Assembly: GCF_004798705.1 (NCBI RefSeq)
Contig: NZ_CP039290.1
Coordinates: 3,038,001-3,102,000 of the forward strand
Direction of reading: 5' to 3'
Length of the DNA: 64,000 bases
From: Arthrobacter sp. PAMC25564
Lineage (GTDB): Bacteria > Actinomycetota > Actinomycetes > Actinomycetales > Micrococcaceae
The notes under the pieces are model-generated. The model searched no databases and had not been told where the DNA came from. It was given only the letters and a program-made list of their open reading frames with translations. A program made the position numbers and the translations under genes. Shown in pieces: positions 7,388 through 15,937 of this stretch (position 1 is its first letter; every line of letters starts with the position of its first letter).

Positions 7388-9331
7388 TCAGGGTCCGTCC
7401 TGGCTGGCGTGCAGGCGCGCGAAGGAGAGTCGGAGTGTTGCGGGTTCAACGGTCCATGCCGAGAGGGCGTCCATGTCTTCGACGTCGCCCATCCAGTCGC
7501 GGATCGAGCGCAACCGTTCGGTGCCGGCCTTGTCGAACTCGAGGGCGCACTCCTTGAGGTCCCCGGACAGGTCCTCGAGTTTAGTGCGGTCCGAAAGCGG
7601 CAACGGTTTGGTGACGAGGAATTCGACCGGGCCATCCACGCGGGCAATGACGGTTGTGCCAGCGCGAATCGCTGCCCGCTGGCTCCGTGGGATCTGCGCC
7701 CCTGTCTCGTCGGTCCGCTGATCTTCCAGGTCGTCCCGACGTTGGGCGAACTGGATGACGACGATCGGCCGGGGTTGCCCGTCGGAGCCCCGGAGGTAGG
7801 CAGCTTGGGAGCTGACCACCTCAATCATCCCTGCGGCTTTGTCCAAGCCAAGTTCGTAGGCATGCTCCTCGCCCCAGCCATGAATGAGTTCCCGAAGACG
7901 TCTGCCATTGGGGTGCGAGTTCAAGTGAGCACGCGCGGTCCGTCCAGGGACCGCCAGTGCAGGCGTTGCATCCCGCGAGGGAGGGATGGTAGCCGGGTCG
8001 TCGGCGAAGGGAACCGTGCTGCCGGGGTCGAGTTCGAGGGTTGCCGCCAGGAACAGCGATGCTAAATCGATGCCATCCGTTCCACCGCTCAAGCTCAGGG
8101 CGTGTGGCGGTTTAGGCCAGAGTAGTGCCTCGTCGGCGAGGGAGGTCACTCCTGGTGGATAGATACCGCGTCGACGGAATGCCTCGACAAGAATGGCCCG
8201 GAGTTGTCCGGCGTCATCGGGGTAGAGTCCGTGGTCGGCGGTGACGATCGCCCGGACGACATCACCGAAGGTCACGTCGACGACGGGGAGGTACTCGAAC
8301 GCCCGGACCACCATTTCCAGGAACCGGTCGGCATTCGTCGCCGCCGCAGCGGTGACGCGTTTGACCAGGTCCGTTGGGAGGGCCCCTGGCGGGAGGACGC
8401 CGGTGCCGGCGCTGGCGATACGTCGGAGATCTGCGATCTGCGATTTGTAGCTGTCAATAAACGCGTCGAAGACGGCGGCGACGAAGCATGAACCGCGGTC
8501 GTGTGGTTCAACCGCTTTCAGGAACGCGTCCGGGGTGCGGGGGGATCCGACCGCGGACCTCAGCGCTGCGCCACGACCGGTGGACTGACCGAACTCGATT
8601 GCGAGATCCAGGAGTGCCGACCCCTCCTCGAGTGTCCCTTGCGATGTCGCTACGGCGTCGGAGACGACTTCGGGGAAGCTGAAGTGGTTAAACAGCGCAA
8701 CGAGGTCCGCGATTGCTTCATGCCATGCGAGCACGTCAGGGTGAGTAGGTTCGGAAAAGTACGGGCGCATACGGTGCACGATTGCGTGGGTGACTTCATG
8801 TGCAATTACGTCAACGGACAGGCAGGTAAACATCATCTGCCCCGGCAGGTTGGGACCAGGGTCCCTCGAGTCGGCACGGAAGTAGCCGAAAAGGACGGCC
8901 CGCCGATCTTTGTCGAAGTAAGCGTTTCGTCCCTCGAACGCATGCGGGACGATGCGGAGTTTATCGTCGCCTCGCCAGCGGAAGCGGAAGCCGCCGAACC
9001 GTTCGAAGCGTTCGATCACGCTCATGGCCACGGCATAGACAACTTGCTGGTGGGTTCTGGGGTCGCTTTCCACTGGCCGCATACCCCGTTGAGCGAGGAT
9101 GGCGGCGTCGTTGAGGTCAACTGGCAGATACCAGAGGTCTCGAGCCACATCATAATCGACGACCTTTAAGAGCCGGCCGGACGGCCCGGGCCTAAGGTCT
9201 GTCTCGAATGCGATGTCGATGGTGAGGAACCTGCCCGACAGGCGGGTCGACATGGGATCGAACGCATGCGCACGAAGCAGCCGCCGGGCCGGCAGCACAG
9301 GCTCGGGCCGGTCTCTTTTCGTGGCAGTCAT
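7388..9331 (-). CDS. Gluzincin-type zinc metalloprotease, large, uncharacterised
   Basis: A 647-residue protein. Zinc ligands fit the gluzincin plan: HEVTH at 178-182 and HEAIADL at 204-210, giving His178, Glu179 (base), His182 and Glu205. The surrounding VDVIAHEVTHAIVHRM resembles M4-like peptidases, but the N-terminal 150 residues and the C-terminal 350 residues match nothing I know. The C-terminal part looks regulatory: an Arg-rich GRTARAHLNSHPNGRRLREL and a beta-rich FLVTKPLPLSDRT. No signal peptide is visible, so it should act in the cytoplasm. Its ATG overlaps the stop of the DUF2235 gene by four bases. Conserved catalytic residues suggest an active protease. Confidence 0.75.
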   Translation of the reverse strand: MTATKRDRPEPVLPARRLLRAHAFDPMSTRLSGRFLTIDIAFETDLRPGPSGRLLKVVDYDVARDLWYLPVDLNDAAILAQRGMRPVESDPRTHQQVVYAVAMSVIERFERFGGFRFRWRGDDKLRIVPHAFEGRNAYFDKDRRAVLFGYFRADSRDPGPNLPGQMMFTCLSVDVIAHEVTHAIVHRMRPYFSEPTHPDVLAWHEAIADLVALFNHFSFPEVVSDAVATSQGTLEEGSALLDLAIEFGQSTGRGAALRSAVGSPRTPDAFLKAVEPHDRGSCFVAAVFDAFIDSYKSQIADLRRIASAGTGVLPPGALPTDLVKRVTAAAATNADRFLEMVVRAFEYLPVVDVTFGDVVRAIVTADHGLYPDDAGQLRAILVEAFRRRGIYPPGVTSLADEALLWPKPPHALSLSGGTDGIDLASLFLAATLELDPGSTVPFADDPATIPPSRDATPALAVPGRTARAHLNSHPNGRRLRELIHGWGEEHAYELGLDKAAGMIEVVSSQAAYLRGSDGQPRPIVVIQFAQRRDDLEDQRTDETGAQIPRSQRAAIRAGTTVIARVDGPVEFLVTKPLPLSDRTKLEDLSGDLKECALEFDKAGTERLRSIRDWMGDVEDMDALSAWTVEPATLRLSFARLHASQDGP

Positions 9332-10434
9332 TGGTCAGTTCCAGCCGGCGCAGGTAGCCGTGGTTGCCCGACCCAGTCCGGATCGGCCCAGAGGACATTG
9401 GTCGGCGCCTTGAACGTTGGATCGGTCAAAGCCCGGGTGTTCACGCTTGCGTGGACAGAGGCACCGGCGGGGATCTTCCTGTCGCGCGTTCCCAGGAGAG
9501 CCCATGCCCGGCCGCGGCGGTGCAGCTTCGAAGTCGCGTCAGCAGGCGTGACCGTGCAGGCGGCGATCGGGGCACGGGATCGAACCAGCAACCCCTCCGC
9601 AATAGCCCCCTCGATGATCCACTTCAAGGTGATTCTCGACAGCCGAGGGGCATGAGTATTCTTCCCCGGGCGGGTTATCTGGCCGGGGGGTGGGTCGTCG
9701 ACAAAGGTTCCTCCGACATCACTGTGCACCCCGGCGAACCAAACCTCCTCCAGCGTACCGTCCGTGCGGGCGTCGACCAGGTACTCCTTGAAGGGTGCCC
9801 GTTGCTCATTGATCGACACAGCGTGGCGGATGCGCGCGGCGTTGGGGAGTTCCCGGGTGAACGGCCAAGTGACCTCCCATCGGAGGAACCCGGCGGCCTT
9901 GACGGTGTCCCACAAGCCCAAATACTTCACCGGTATCGTTGATTTGCCGTCGACATGCTGCGCGAACACTTCTGAGGTGAGGTGGACTTCGTCCCAGTCG
10001 ATCGTCGTCTCGCCGGCCCGGCGGGCATAGGCCGCGACCACATACGGAACGAGGTTCTCAGACCCTGGTCTCAACACACCGATGGCGCGAAGAATCCCCA
10101 CGAGGGAACGAGCCGTGTAGGCGCCGCGGCTGAACCCGAAAACGAAGACCTGATCACCGGGCGCCCAGTTCTGCATCAGCCATGTGTAGGCCTCCCCTAA
10201 GTTCTGCCGCAGGCCCCACCCGAATGCGAGGCCGCCTAGTCGCGAAATCGCTCTCGCGAGCGGAGTCCACGCGCCGGCCGACGAGAACGTGCCCACCCCA
10301 GGGTCGTAGTAAGCGATCTGCTTGATGGGATCGGAATGATCGAGTAACTCGTATAGAAGCACGACGTTGGTGTTGCCCTTGGCCCGCAGCTGCGCACCGG
10401 TCCCGTCCAGACACACCACCAGATTCCGGGACAT
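9328..10434 (-). CDS. DUF2235 alpha/beta hydrolase
   Basis: A 368-residue protein starting RNLVVCLDGTG (residues 3-13), the hallmark of DUF2235. The nucleophile elbow is GFSRGAYTARS at 100-110 with Ser102. Later come LGLWDTVKAAGF and WFAGVHSDVGG, which carry the acid and His positions. DUF2235 domains include the Tle1-type phospholipase effectors of type VI secretion, but many bacterial copies are stand-alone and uncharacterised. There is no signal peptide and no T6SS gene nearby; this looks like a Gram-positive. GGAGGTGTTAG directly precedes the ATG. It is the first gene of the three-gene operon with the metalloprotease and MBL protein. Confidence 0.85.
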   Translation of the reverse strand: MSRNLVVCLDGTGAQLRAKGNTNVVLLYELLDHSDPIKQIAYYDPGVGTFSSAGAWTPLARAISRLGGLAFGWGLRQNLGEAYTWLMQNWAPGDQVFVFGFSRGAYTARSLVGILRAIGVLRPGSENLVPYVVAAYARRAGETTIDWDEVHLTSEVFAQHVDGKSTIPVKYLGLWDTVKAAGFLRWEVTWPFTRELPNAARIRHAVSINEQRAPFKEYLVDARTDGTLEEVWFAGVHSDVGGTFVDDPPPGQITRPGKNTHAPRLSRITLKWIIEGAIAEGLLVRSRAPIAACTVTPADATSKLHRRGRAWALLGTRDRKIPAGASVHASVNTRALTDPTFKAPTNVLWADPDWVGQPRLPAPAGTDQ

Positions 10435-10573
10435 CTAACACCTCCGCTCCGGCCACCCGCCGCACCTGAAACCGATCATCCCCCTAGAGTGCGGCCAAGG
10501 GAAGATCAAGCCACAAAATGTGGACCAGCACTGAACTTACGTTGTCCCGGGGCTTCTGGCCGCCGGGGTCATC

Positions 10574-10876
10574 GTGGGCCTGCTGCCCCGAAGCGTTGCC
10601 GGGTTCGACGCCGTGTGCCCGTCGGTACGTGGTCATCTGACCGGCGCTGTCATCCCGCTGCAACCTGTCGCGGACCAGCCGACCAGCGCGCCGTGCGTCA
10701 CGTACGAGGGTCAGATGATGGCCTGGATAGGCATCCTTCTCGGCAGCGCAGCTGTTGTCCTCATCGCCGGGTTGATCGCCGAATCAAGGGCGCGCCGGCT
10801 TCGTTCGGTGCCCCCCGGCGACCGGCACAGCACCAGCCCTCCCGGAGCCGACGCACTTTCCCCTGTGGACCGGTGA
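10574..10876 (+). CDS. Small membrane protein, probably 5'-truncated
   Basis: The frame reads LLAAGVIVGLLPRSVAGF from upstream of a possible GTG start, then a short extracytoplasmic segment with two Cys (VCPSVRG and APCVTY), then WIGILLGSAAVVLIAGLIAE and a basic tail. Two helices with a Cys-containing loop resemble small two-helix membrane proteins seen in Arthrobacter. The first helix begins upstream of the GTG and no ATG is available, so the N-terminus may be lost. Confidence 0.4.
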   Translation: MGLLPRSVAGFDAVCPSVRGHLTGAVIPLQPVADQPTSAPCVTYEGQMMAWIGILLGSAAVVLIAGLIAESRARRLRSVPPGDRHSTSPPGADALSPVDR

Positions 10877-10886
10877 CCAGGACGCC

Positions 10887-11516
10887 ATGGCGGATGGCTG
10901 CGGGTTGCCGTGGTCGTCGCGGTGGGCACCTGTCGGAGTTTGTCGTCCGGCCGGTGCCGGGGCCCACGCATCACGCATCGCCCGCCCTGGGACGTTTCCG
11001 GCGGTTGCACCCCCGGTCATTCCCGTTGCCCCGGGTGCCTCCCGGACAGCGGTGTCCGTTCCGGCCGGCAGCCCGCAGACAAGGGCCCGCCGGGCTGCCG
11101 GCACCGTTCCCGTCGAGGAGACAACAGGCGCAGCAACCGCAGGCACGAGCCCCTCCCCTGTACCCGCCCCGACAACAACGCCCGACGCAACGAAGCAGTT
11201 CGCCCCCAGCCACTGCGGGCTGTCCGTATCTGGCTGGTTCCTGGCTGTTGGTCTGGGCGGTCTGCTTTTTGCCGGCCCAGGGATGCCGCGCCTCAGGCGA
11301 CCTCAAGAGGCTTTGGGCGGACCTGATGCGGTATCCAGGACAGCCGGAAAGCCGCCCTGGCGGTGCGCGCGTCCGAGGGAACCGGGATCTCCGGTGTTCA
11401 CGGGTTCCTTCCCCGCCATGTGCTCGTCCACGGGCGGGAAAGCGCGGTCAGCGTGCCTTGAGGGTGGAGATCACCGCATGCCGGTGCCCGCCTGCCTGCT
11501 TAGAGTCCGGAGTTGA
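10887..11516 (+). CDS. Hypothetical Pro/Thr/Ala-rich protein with one membrane segment
   Basis: An open frame of 209 codons. The middle is rich in Ala/Pro/Thr/Ser (GAATAGTSPSPVPAPTTT) and is followed by a hydrophobic stretch SGWFLAVGLGGLLFAGPG and basic residues. This looks like the stalk and anchor of a surface protein without an LPXTG motif. No domain is recognised. Several long ORFs overlap it in other frames. The last 60 codons overlap the sedolisin end, so the frame may be a relic or partly spurious. Confidence 0.25.
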   Translation: MADGCGLPWSSRWAPVGVCRPAGAGAHASRIARPGTFPAVAPPVIPVAPGASRTAVSVPAGSPQTRARRAAGTVPVEETTGAATAGTSPSPVPAPTTTPDATKQFAPSHCGLSVSGWFLAVGLGGLLFAGPGMPRLRRPQEALGGPDAVSRTAGKPPWRCARPREPGSPVFTGSFPAMCSSTGGKARSACLEGGDHRMPVPACLLRVRS

Positions 11517-13092
11517 TCGCCGCGAGCAGGGCTGTCCCGTCAGGGCTGCCGAGCCCGGTGCAGGGATCCCAACCGGTCGCGGCCTGGTACGTGCCGTTGT
11601 TTCCCGTGGTGACGTCGTGGAATCCGGCGTTCCGGCTGTAGAGCAGAGGCTGGATTTGGCCGAACCGCCGGCCTGTTGACTGGGCGAATAAGGCGATCAG
11701 TGCCGCCCAGAGGGGTGCGACGGCGCTCGTGCCGCCGATGACCATGTCTTTGCCGTCAACCCTGACCCTGTACCCGGTCTGCGGATCGGCGACGCCGCTG
11801 ACGTCGGGGACGCCGCGGCCGTGTACCCCGGGGGTGGGCTTTGGTGCCGGTTTGTGGTGGCGGGCATGGGCGGGCAGACTGCTCTGCCAGGCCGGTACGG
11901 GGAACGTGTCGCTGTAGCCGCCGCCCGTGGCCGAGTTCGGTCCGTCATTCCAGACGGTTTCTGATCTGATACTGCCGGTGGCCGGGTCGGCGTCGAGGCG
12001 GGTACCGCCGCAGGCCAGTACGTGTGGGCTGGAGGCCGGAAAGTCTGCGTGGTCTTTGCCGTCCGTGGCCGCGTCGGCGCTGCCGTTGTCCCCTGCCGCT
12101 GCGGTGACGGTCACGCCCATCGCCGCGGCGTCGGCGATGGCCTGGTCAAACGCTGTCCGGGCCTGAGCGGTCCAGGCGTCTTCGTTCTGACCCCAGCTAA
12201 TGCTGATCGAGGCCGGTGCCGGTGCGGCGTGGGAGGCGTTGATGATCGCGTCGAGGAACCCGGCGTCAGTGTTCGGGGCGAAGTAGACGAGGACGTCCGC
12301 CTTCGGTGCCAAGGCGCCGACCACTTCGATGTCGAGCAGCACTTCCCCGTCGGCCCCCGCCGGGTCCTGCCCGGGCTGGCTGACGGCGCCGTCGACTCCT
12401 ACTGCAGTCACCTTTGGCCCGGCGATCCCCAAGCCTTGGAAATAGGCGTCCAGGTCACCCTGACCGAAGCCGCCGCCGAGTTCGATGATCGCCACGCTCT
12501 GACCGCTGCCGTCCGCCCCGGGAGGGAAATTGTAGATTCTGGCTAGTTCTGGCGGGGTGTAGCTAATCCCGGCGGCGGCCAGCGGGATCGCATGGAATTG
12601 CGCCCGGGCCTGGGGGCGGTCGTCAAGGCCAAGGACGGCCGTGACGATTCCGTCAAGCTCCGCCGGTATTTGCAGGCCCCCGGTCCGGTGCCGGTGGGTG
12701 ACGTCGTGACCGTGGGGTCCGCTGCTGGTTACTTCTTCCAGGCTGGTGCCGAAGATCCGGCTTAGCTCTTCGACGGTTCCCGCCAGCCGCAACCGGCGGG
12801 AGGCCGGGTCCGCTTCGAGGATGTCCGCCCCGAGCCGCGTGAACGTATCGGTGGCAAGGCGCAGGTCCCCGGAGGAGGCCCCGTGGCGGGCCGCGAGATC
12901 GGTGCGGGAGATCGGTTCGGCGGGCATTTGTGTCAGCGGTACCTGACGGCGCAGGATCACGGTTATCTCAATCCTGCGAGAAGGATCGACGGGACCGTGC
13001 GTGGCCTGGATCCTTGCAGCCGCCGGGCGTTCCGAGCCGGCAAGCGGGACGCTGTCTCCGGCGGGCTTCGGTGTGGTGTTCTGGTCAGACAT
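11500..13092 (-). CDS. Sedolisin-family (S53) acid serine protease, kumamolisin-like
   Basis: A 530-residue protein with S53 architecture. The N-terminal activation domain covers residues 30-170 (LGADILEADPASRRLRLAGT, FGTSLEEV). The catalytic domain starts near YTPPELARIYNFP. Catalytic residues fit the sedolisin triad: Glu250 and Asp254 in GEVLLDIEVVG, and Ser456 in GGTSAVAPLWA. The oxyanion Asp lies in AAGDNGSADAATD. The C-terminal CTGLGSPDG is the usual start of the Ca2+ site. No classic signal peptide is visible, as in several kumamolisins. Family members are secreted and active at low pH after self-removal of the prodomain. GGAGCA precedes the ATG. Confidence 0.95.
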   Translation of the reverse strand: MSDQNTTPKPAGDSVPLAGSERPAAARIQATHGPVDPSRRIEITVILRRQVPLTQMPAEPISRTDLAARHGASSGDLRLATDTFTRLGADILEADPASRRLRLAGTVEELSRIFGTSLEEVTSSGPHGHDVTHRHRTGGLQIPAELDGIVTAVLGLDDRPQARAQFHAIPLAAAGISYTPPELARIYNFPPGADGSGQSVAIIELGGGFGQGDLDAYFQGLGIAGPKVTAVGVDGAVSQPGQDPAGADGEVLLDIEVVGALAPKADVLVYFAPNTDAGFLDAIINASHAAPAPASISISWGQNEDAWTAQARTAFDQAIADAAAMGVTVTAAAGDNGSADAATDGKDHADFPASSPHVLACGGTRLDADPATGSIRSETVWNDGPNSATGGGYSDTFPVPAWQSSLPAHARHHKPAPKPTPGVHGRGVPDVSGVADPQTGYRVRVDGKDMVIGGTSAVAPLWAALIALFAQSTGRRFGQIQPLLYSRNAGFHDVTTGNNGTYQAATGWDPCTGLGSPDGTALLAAINSGL

Positions 13093-13099
13093 GAAAGTG

Positions 13100-13465
13100 C
13101 TCCGTTCGTGGGCCGGTCATCGTTCAGGGCTTTGTTGTTGTCGGGGGAACATCTTTTCGGTGGCGAGTTCGTGCCGAAGCCGCTGCCATGGTTTTCGAAG
13201 AACTCACCGGTCAGCGCCAGGTATGCGTCGAACGGGATCGCCGGCTTCGTGTCGAACTGGGCGCGGGTCGCTTCTTGCTCTGCGCTGAGCCACTTGTAGC
13301 GAGCGTGCCGATCCCGGGGCTGATCCGACGTCGACGGGTCGCCCGGATCGGCCGGTCCGATGCAACGCTGGCCACGAACCGGGCCAAGCCCCGAAAGTTA
13401 TTATCGGTCGCGTGGTTCTCCTGGACCAACACCACAACGCGTTTATTTCTGTTGTCCGCCATGAC
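13100..13465 (-). pseudogene. Phosphoesterase (AcpA/phospholipase C family) remnant, frameshifted
   Basis: The minus strand carries KRVVVLVQENHATDNNFRGL, the start of the phosphoesterase family catalytic domain (QENH and the Asp are metal-site residues). After a shift near 13360 it continues as GDPSTSDQPRDRHARYKWLS, FDTKPAIPFDAYLALTGEFF and ENHGSGFGTNSPPK. Only about the first 110 residues of a protein of 300 or more remain, with an internal deletion and a frameshift. The remnant runs into the leader of the sedolisin gene, so that gene's promoter may lie inside it. Confidence 0.6.
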
Positions 13466-13539
13466 ATCCCCGTTGCCTCGGCCGGATCTCCCGGACGTTT
13501 GATCGGTCATCAACGAGACTACGCCCACGCTGCCCCTCG

Positions 13540-13853
13540 CGGCAGAACCGTACTAGCCTTTTTAGGGAACTATTCACGTTCGCCGCCATCGCACCAGCAG
13601 GACCCCAGCCGGGCACCAACAAGCGCTTATGCCAGAAATTGCGCATTCAACCCGCACACGGGTTGGTGACGCAACGCAGTTGTCGTGTAGACGTCAGTCA
13701 CCGGTCCCTGGACAACTTCACGGTGCATCTCCATGCGTCGCAGTTACGCCCTGGAACCGGTAAACAGCAACGATCGACACACGTCATCGGCGATTGTCGG
13801 GATTCATGCGACGCCGCGCGATACTCCACTCAATTGGCGAAGCTCCAGTCCGA
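13540..13853. other. Intergenic stretch with no recognisable gene
   Basis: About 310 bases between the phosphoesterase relic and the IS3 left end. ORFs here are short, overlap on both strands and show no family resemblance. I see no RNA gene, terminator or repeat. Confidence 0.5.
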
Positions 13854-13895
13854 GGTGTGTCAAGGATGTGAGACGTCGGTTGGTTTTTTCAGGGT

Positions 13896-14787
13896 TTAGG
13901 CAGCGGCCGGAACTCGGCTGCTGCCGGTCTTGAAGCCGGCCATCGCGGTGGCCGGCGGCAGCCCGGCGTTGTTGCTGTGGGGCCGCCAGCGGTTGTAGAA
14001 CACCTCGATGTAGCGCATGACGCCGCGCCGGGCTGAGTGCCTCGTGGTGAAGTTGTGGTGATGGTATAACTCGTTCTTCAACGACGAGAACAGCGGTTCG
14101 GCCACGGCAATGTCCCAGCACACGCCGGTTTCTCCCATGGACTGACGGACACCCGGTTTCCCCGGCACCAGGCACCCATTTCCCGGGATGTGTACTGGGT
14201 TCCGCGGCCCGAATGGAAAATCGCGTCGGGCTGCAGGTGCCCGCGGTCCCTGGCCATCTTCAGCGCGCCCGTGACGAGGGAGGCACGCATATGGTCCGCC
14301 ATCGCCCAGCCGACGACCAAGCGCATGCACAGGTCGATGACGGTGGCCAGATACAGCCAGCCCTCATCGGTGCGCAGATAGGTGATGTCGCCGACCAGCC
14401 GGGTCCCGGGAGCCTCTGAGGTGAAGTCCCGGCCGATGAGATCGGCGAAGACCTTGTCCGGATCCGAGGGGATCGTGGTGCGTTTGAACGCGCGCATCCG
14501 CTTCGCGGCCCACCCGTTCTCCGCCATGATGGCAGCGACGGTACCCACGGAGTCCCGGATGCCGTCGGCGGCCAGTTCCTTGTGGACCATCCGGTGTCCG
14601 AAGATCCCGTCCGAGGAATCGAACATCGTCTTCACCTGTTCTGTCGGCTCCAGATGCCTGAGGGCCGTCGGGGATTCCTCCGCGTCCAGCCACCGGTAAT
14701 ACGAGGCCCTGGAAATGTCCGGCCGGCGGCACATCCACTGGATGGGAAACTGCGCGTCCTTCGCCTGAACGAGACGGTAGAGATCCT
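13896..14787 (-). pseudogene. IS3-family transposase orfB, frameshifted, catalytic Asp lost
   Basis: The rve-type integrase core is recognisable: CRRPDISRASYYRWLDAEES (HTH_21), GDITYLRTDEGWLYLATVID with the first catalytic Asp, FHSGRGTQYTSREM, and after a frameshift near 14150 ETGVCWDIAVAEPLFSSLKN with the Glu region. The second catalytic Asp, normally in HSDRGSQYT, is Gly here (codon GGC). The frameshift plus the Gly substitution make the enzyme inactive. The C-terminus HSNNAGLPPATAM is otherwise intact. Confidence 0.85.
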
Positions 14788-14825
14788 CTACCGTTGTTCT
14801 TTGGCGAAGAACGCGGAAACCTTTT

Positions 14826-14855
14826 TTAGGTTATGCCGATGTCGGCATAACCTAA
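14826..14855. repeat. Extra palindrome at the left end of the RIT element
   Basis: TTAGGTTATGCCGA, a two-base TG centre, then TCGGCATAACCTAA: a 14-base perfect inverted repeat. The same core TTATGCCGA recurs inside both long terminal repeats. It lies between the IS3 target (TTAGG) and the left 90-bp repeat and has no counterpart at the right end. Likely a recombinase recognition or crossover site. Confidence 0.7.
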
Positions 14856-14940
14856 ATTATTCTGATGTCCGGATTATTCCGATGTCTGCCTGAACCCGCA
14901 GCTCAGGGCCGGGTGGGTGCCGGAATGTTCGGCATAATCC
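14851..14940. repeat. RIT left terminal inverted repeat, 90 bp
   Basis: Starts CCTAAATTATTCTGATGTCC and ends TTCGGCATAATCC. It matches the reverse complement of 18168-18257 at 89 of 90 positions; the only difference is GGATTATTCC here against GGATTATGCC at the other end. It contains nested inverted copies of a TTATGCCGA core. Confidence 0.9.
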
Positions 14941-14941
14941 C

Positions 14942-15937
14942 TCACAGCTTTTCCAGGAATTCCAGCAGGGTGTCTGCCGGTGTGTAGCGTCCGGGCATGG
15001 TGTCCGGCGGCGCGGTCCGGTCCAGCGCCCGTTGCTTGATGCCCAGGTCGGCGTGCAGGTATGCCTGAGTCGATTCAATGGACTCGTGGCCCAGCCAGAG
15101 GGAAATGGTCGCGGTGTCGATGCCCGCGGCGAGCATCCGCATGGCGGTGGTGTGCCTGAGGACGTGTGGGGTAACGGTTTTTGCCGCCAGCGTCGGGCAG
15201 GTGGTGGCGGCAGCGGTCGTATGGACGCGGAGCCGCTGCGCGACCGCGTCGGTTGTCATCGGCCGGCCGCAGCCTTGGGCGGTGAAGACCGCGGACGCGG
15301 GAGCCGGTGACAGGTTTTCCTCATACCAGGCCTGCAGGGCCATGGCCGTGGCGGTGTCCAGCGGCGTGACCCGCTCCTTGCGGCCCTTGCCGTGGGAGGC
15401 AAGGTGCGCCGGACGGGCAAGCCGCAGATCGGCCCATGTCAGGTGTGTGAGTTCTGAGATCCGCAGGCCCGTGGTGACCAAGGTCAGGATGATCAGCCGG
15501 TCGCGACTGCCGACCAAGCGGGCTGCGGGCGGGGCCGCGAGCAGGGCATCGACCTCGGCGTCCGTGAGGTAGCTGATCTGTGCTTTGGGTGCGTTCTTGG
15601 CCCGGATAGCCAGAACCCTCCTGATCAGGTCGGCATGCTCGGGATGCAGGTACGCGGCGTAGCCGAAGAACGCATGGATGGCCGAGAGCCGGGCGTTTCT
15701 GGTCGCGGCACTGTTGCCTCGGTCTGTTTCCAGATAGGCCAGGAACCCGCTGACCGTCTCAGCATCGAGGTCGGTGAAATCGGCGGCGGCCGGGCGGCGG
15801 TGCCGGTGATCGCCGAGGTAGGTCAGTAGCAGCCGCCAGGTGTCCCGGTAGGCCGCGACAGTATGGGCGCTGGCGCCCCGCTGGCCGCTCAGGTAACCGG
15901 TGAAAAAGGATTGCAGGGTGGGGGCGAGCAGGCTCAT
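14942..15937 (-). CDS. RIT tyrosine recombinase, third gene
   Basis: A 331-residue phage-integrase-fold protein. The N-terminal SAM-like core-binding domain (residues 1-105) includes HTVAAYRDTWRLLLTYLGDH. The catalytic domain shows Arg in TTGLRISELTHLTW, the Lys-containing loop GKGRKERVTPL, HVLRHTTAMRMLAAG and WLGHESIESTQAYLH with the nucleophilic Tyr. All catalytic residues are present. Its start overlaps the stop of the second recombinase (ATGA), so the three are translated together. It ends just inside the left terminal repeat. Confidence 0.93.
   Translation of the reverse strand: MSLLAPTLQSFFTGYLSGQRGASAHTVAAYRDTWRLLLTYLGDHRHRRPAAADFTDLDAETVSGFLAYLETDRGNSAATRNARLSAIHAFFGYAAYLHPEHADLIRRVLAIRAKNAPKAQISYLTDAEVDALLAAPPAARLVGSRDRLIILTLVTTGLRISELTHLTWADLRLARPAHLASHGKGRKERVTPLDTATAMALQAWYEENLSPAPASAVFTAQGCGRPMTTDAVAQRLRVHTTAAATTCPTLAAKTVTPHVLRHTTAMRMLAAGIDTATISLWLGHESIESTQAYLHADLGIKQRALDRTAPPDTMPGRYTPADTLLEFLEKL

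Noticed and set aside
9328..10434. Type VI secretion effector (Tle1) assignment for the DUF2235 gene
   Set aside because: No T6SS component is nearby and the organism appears Gram-positive; only the domain match is supported.
10489..11679. 396-codon ORF on the plus strand
   Set aside because: Arg/Pro-rich composition in a poorly coding region, overlapping the sedolisin antisense; no start signal.
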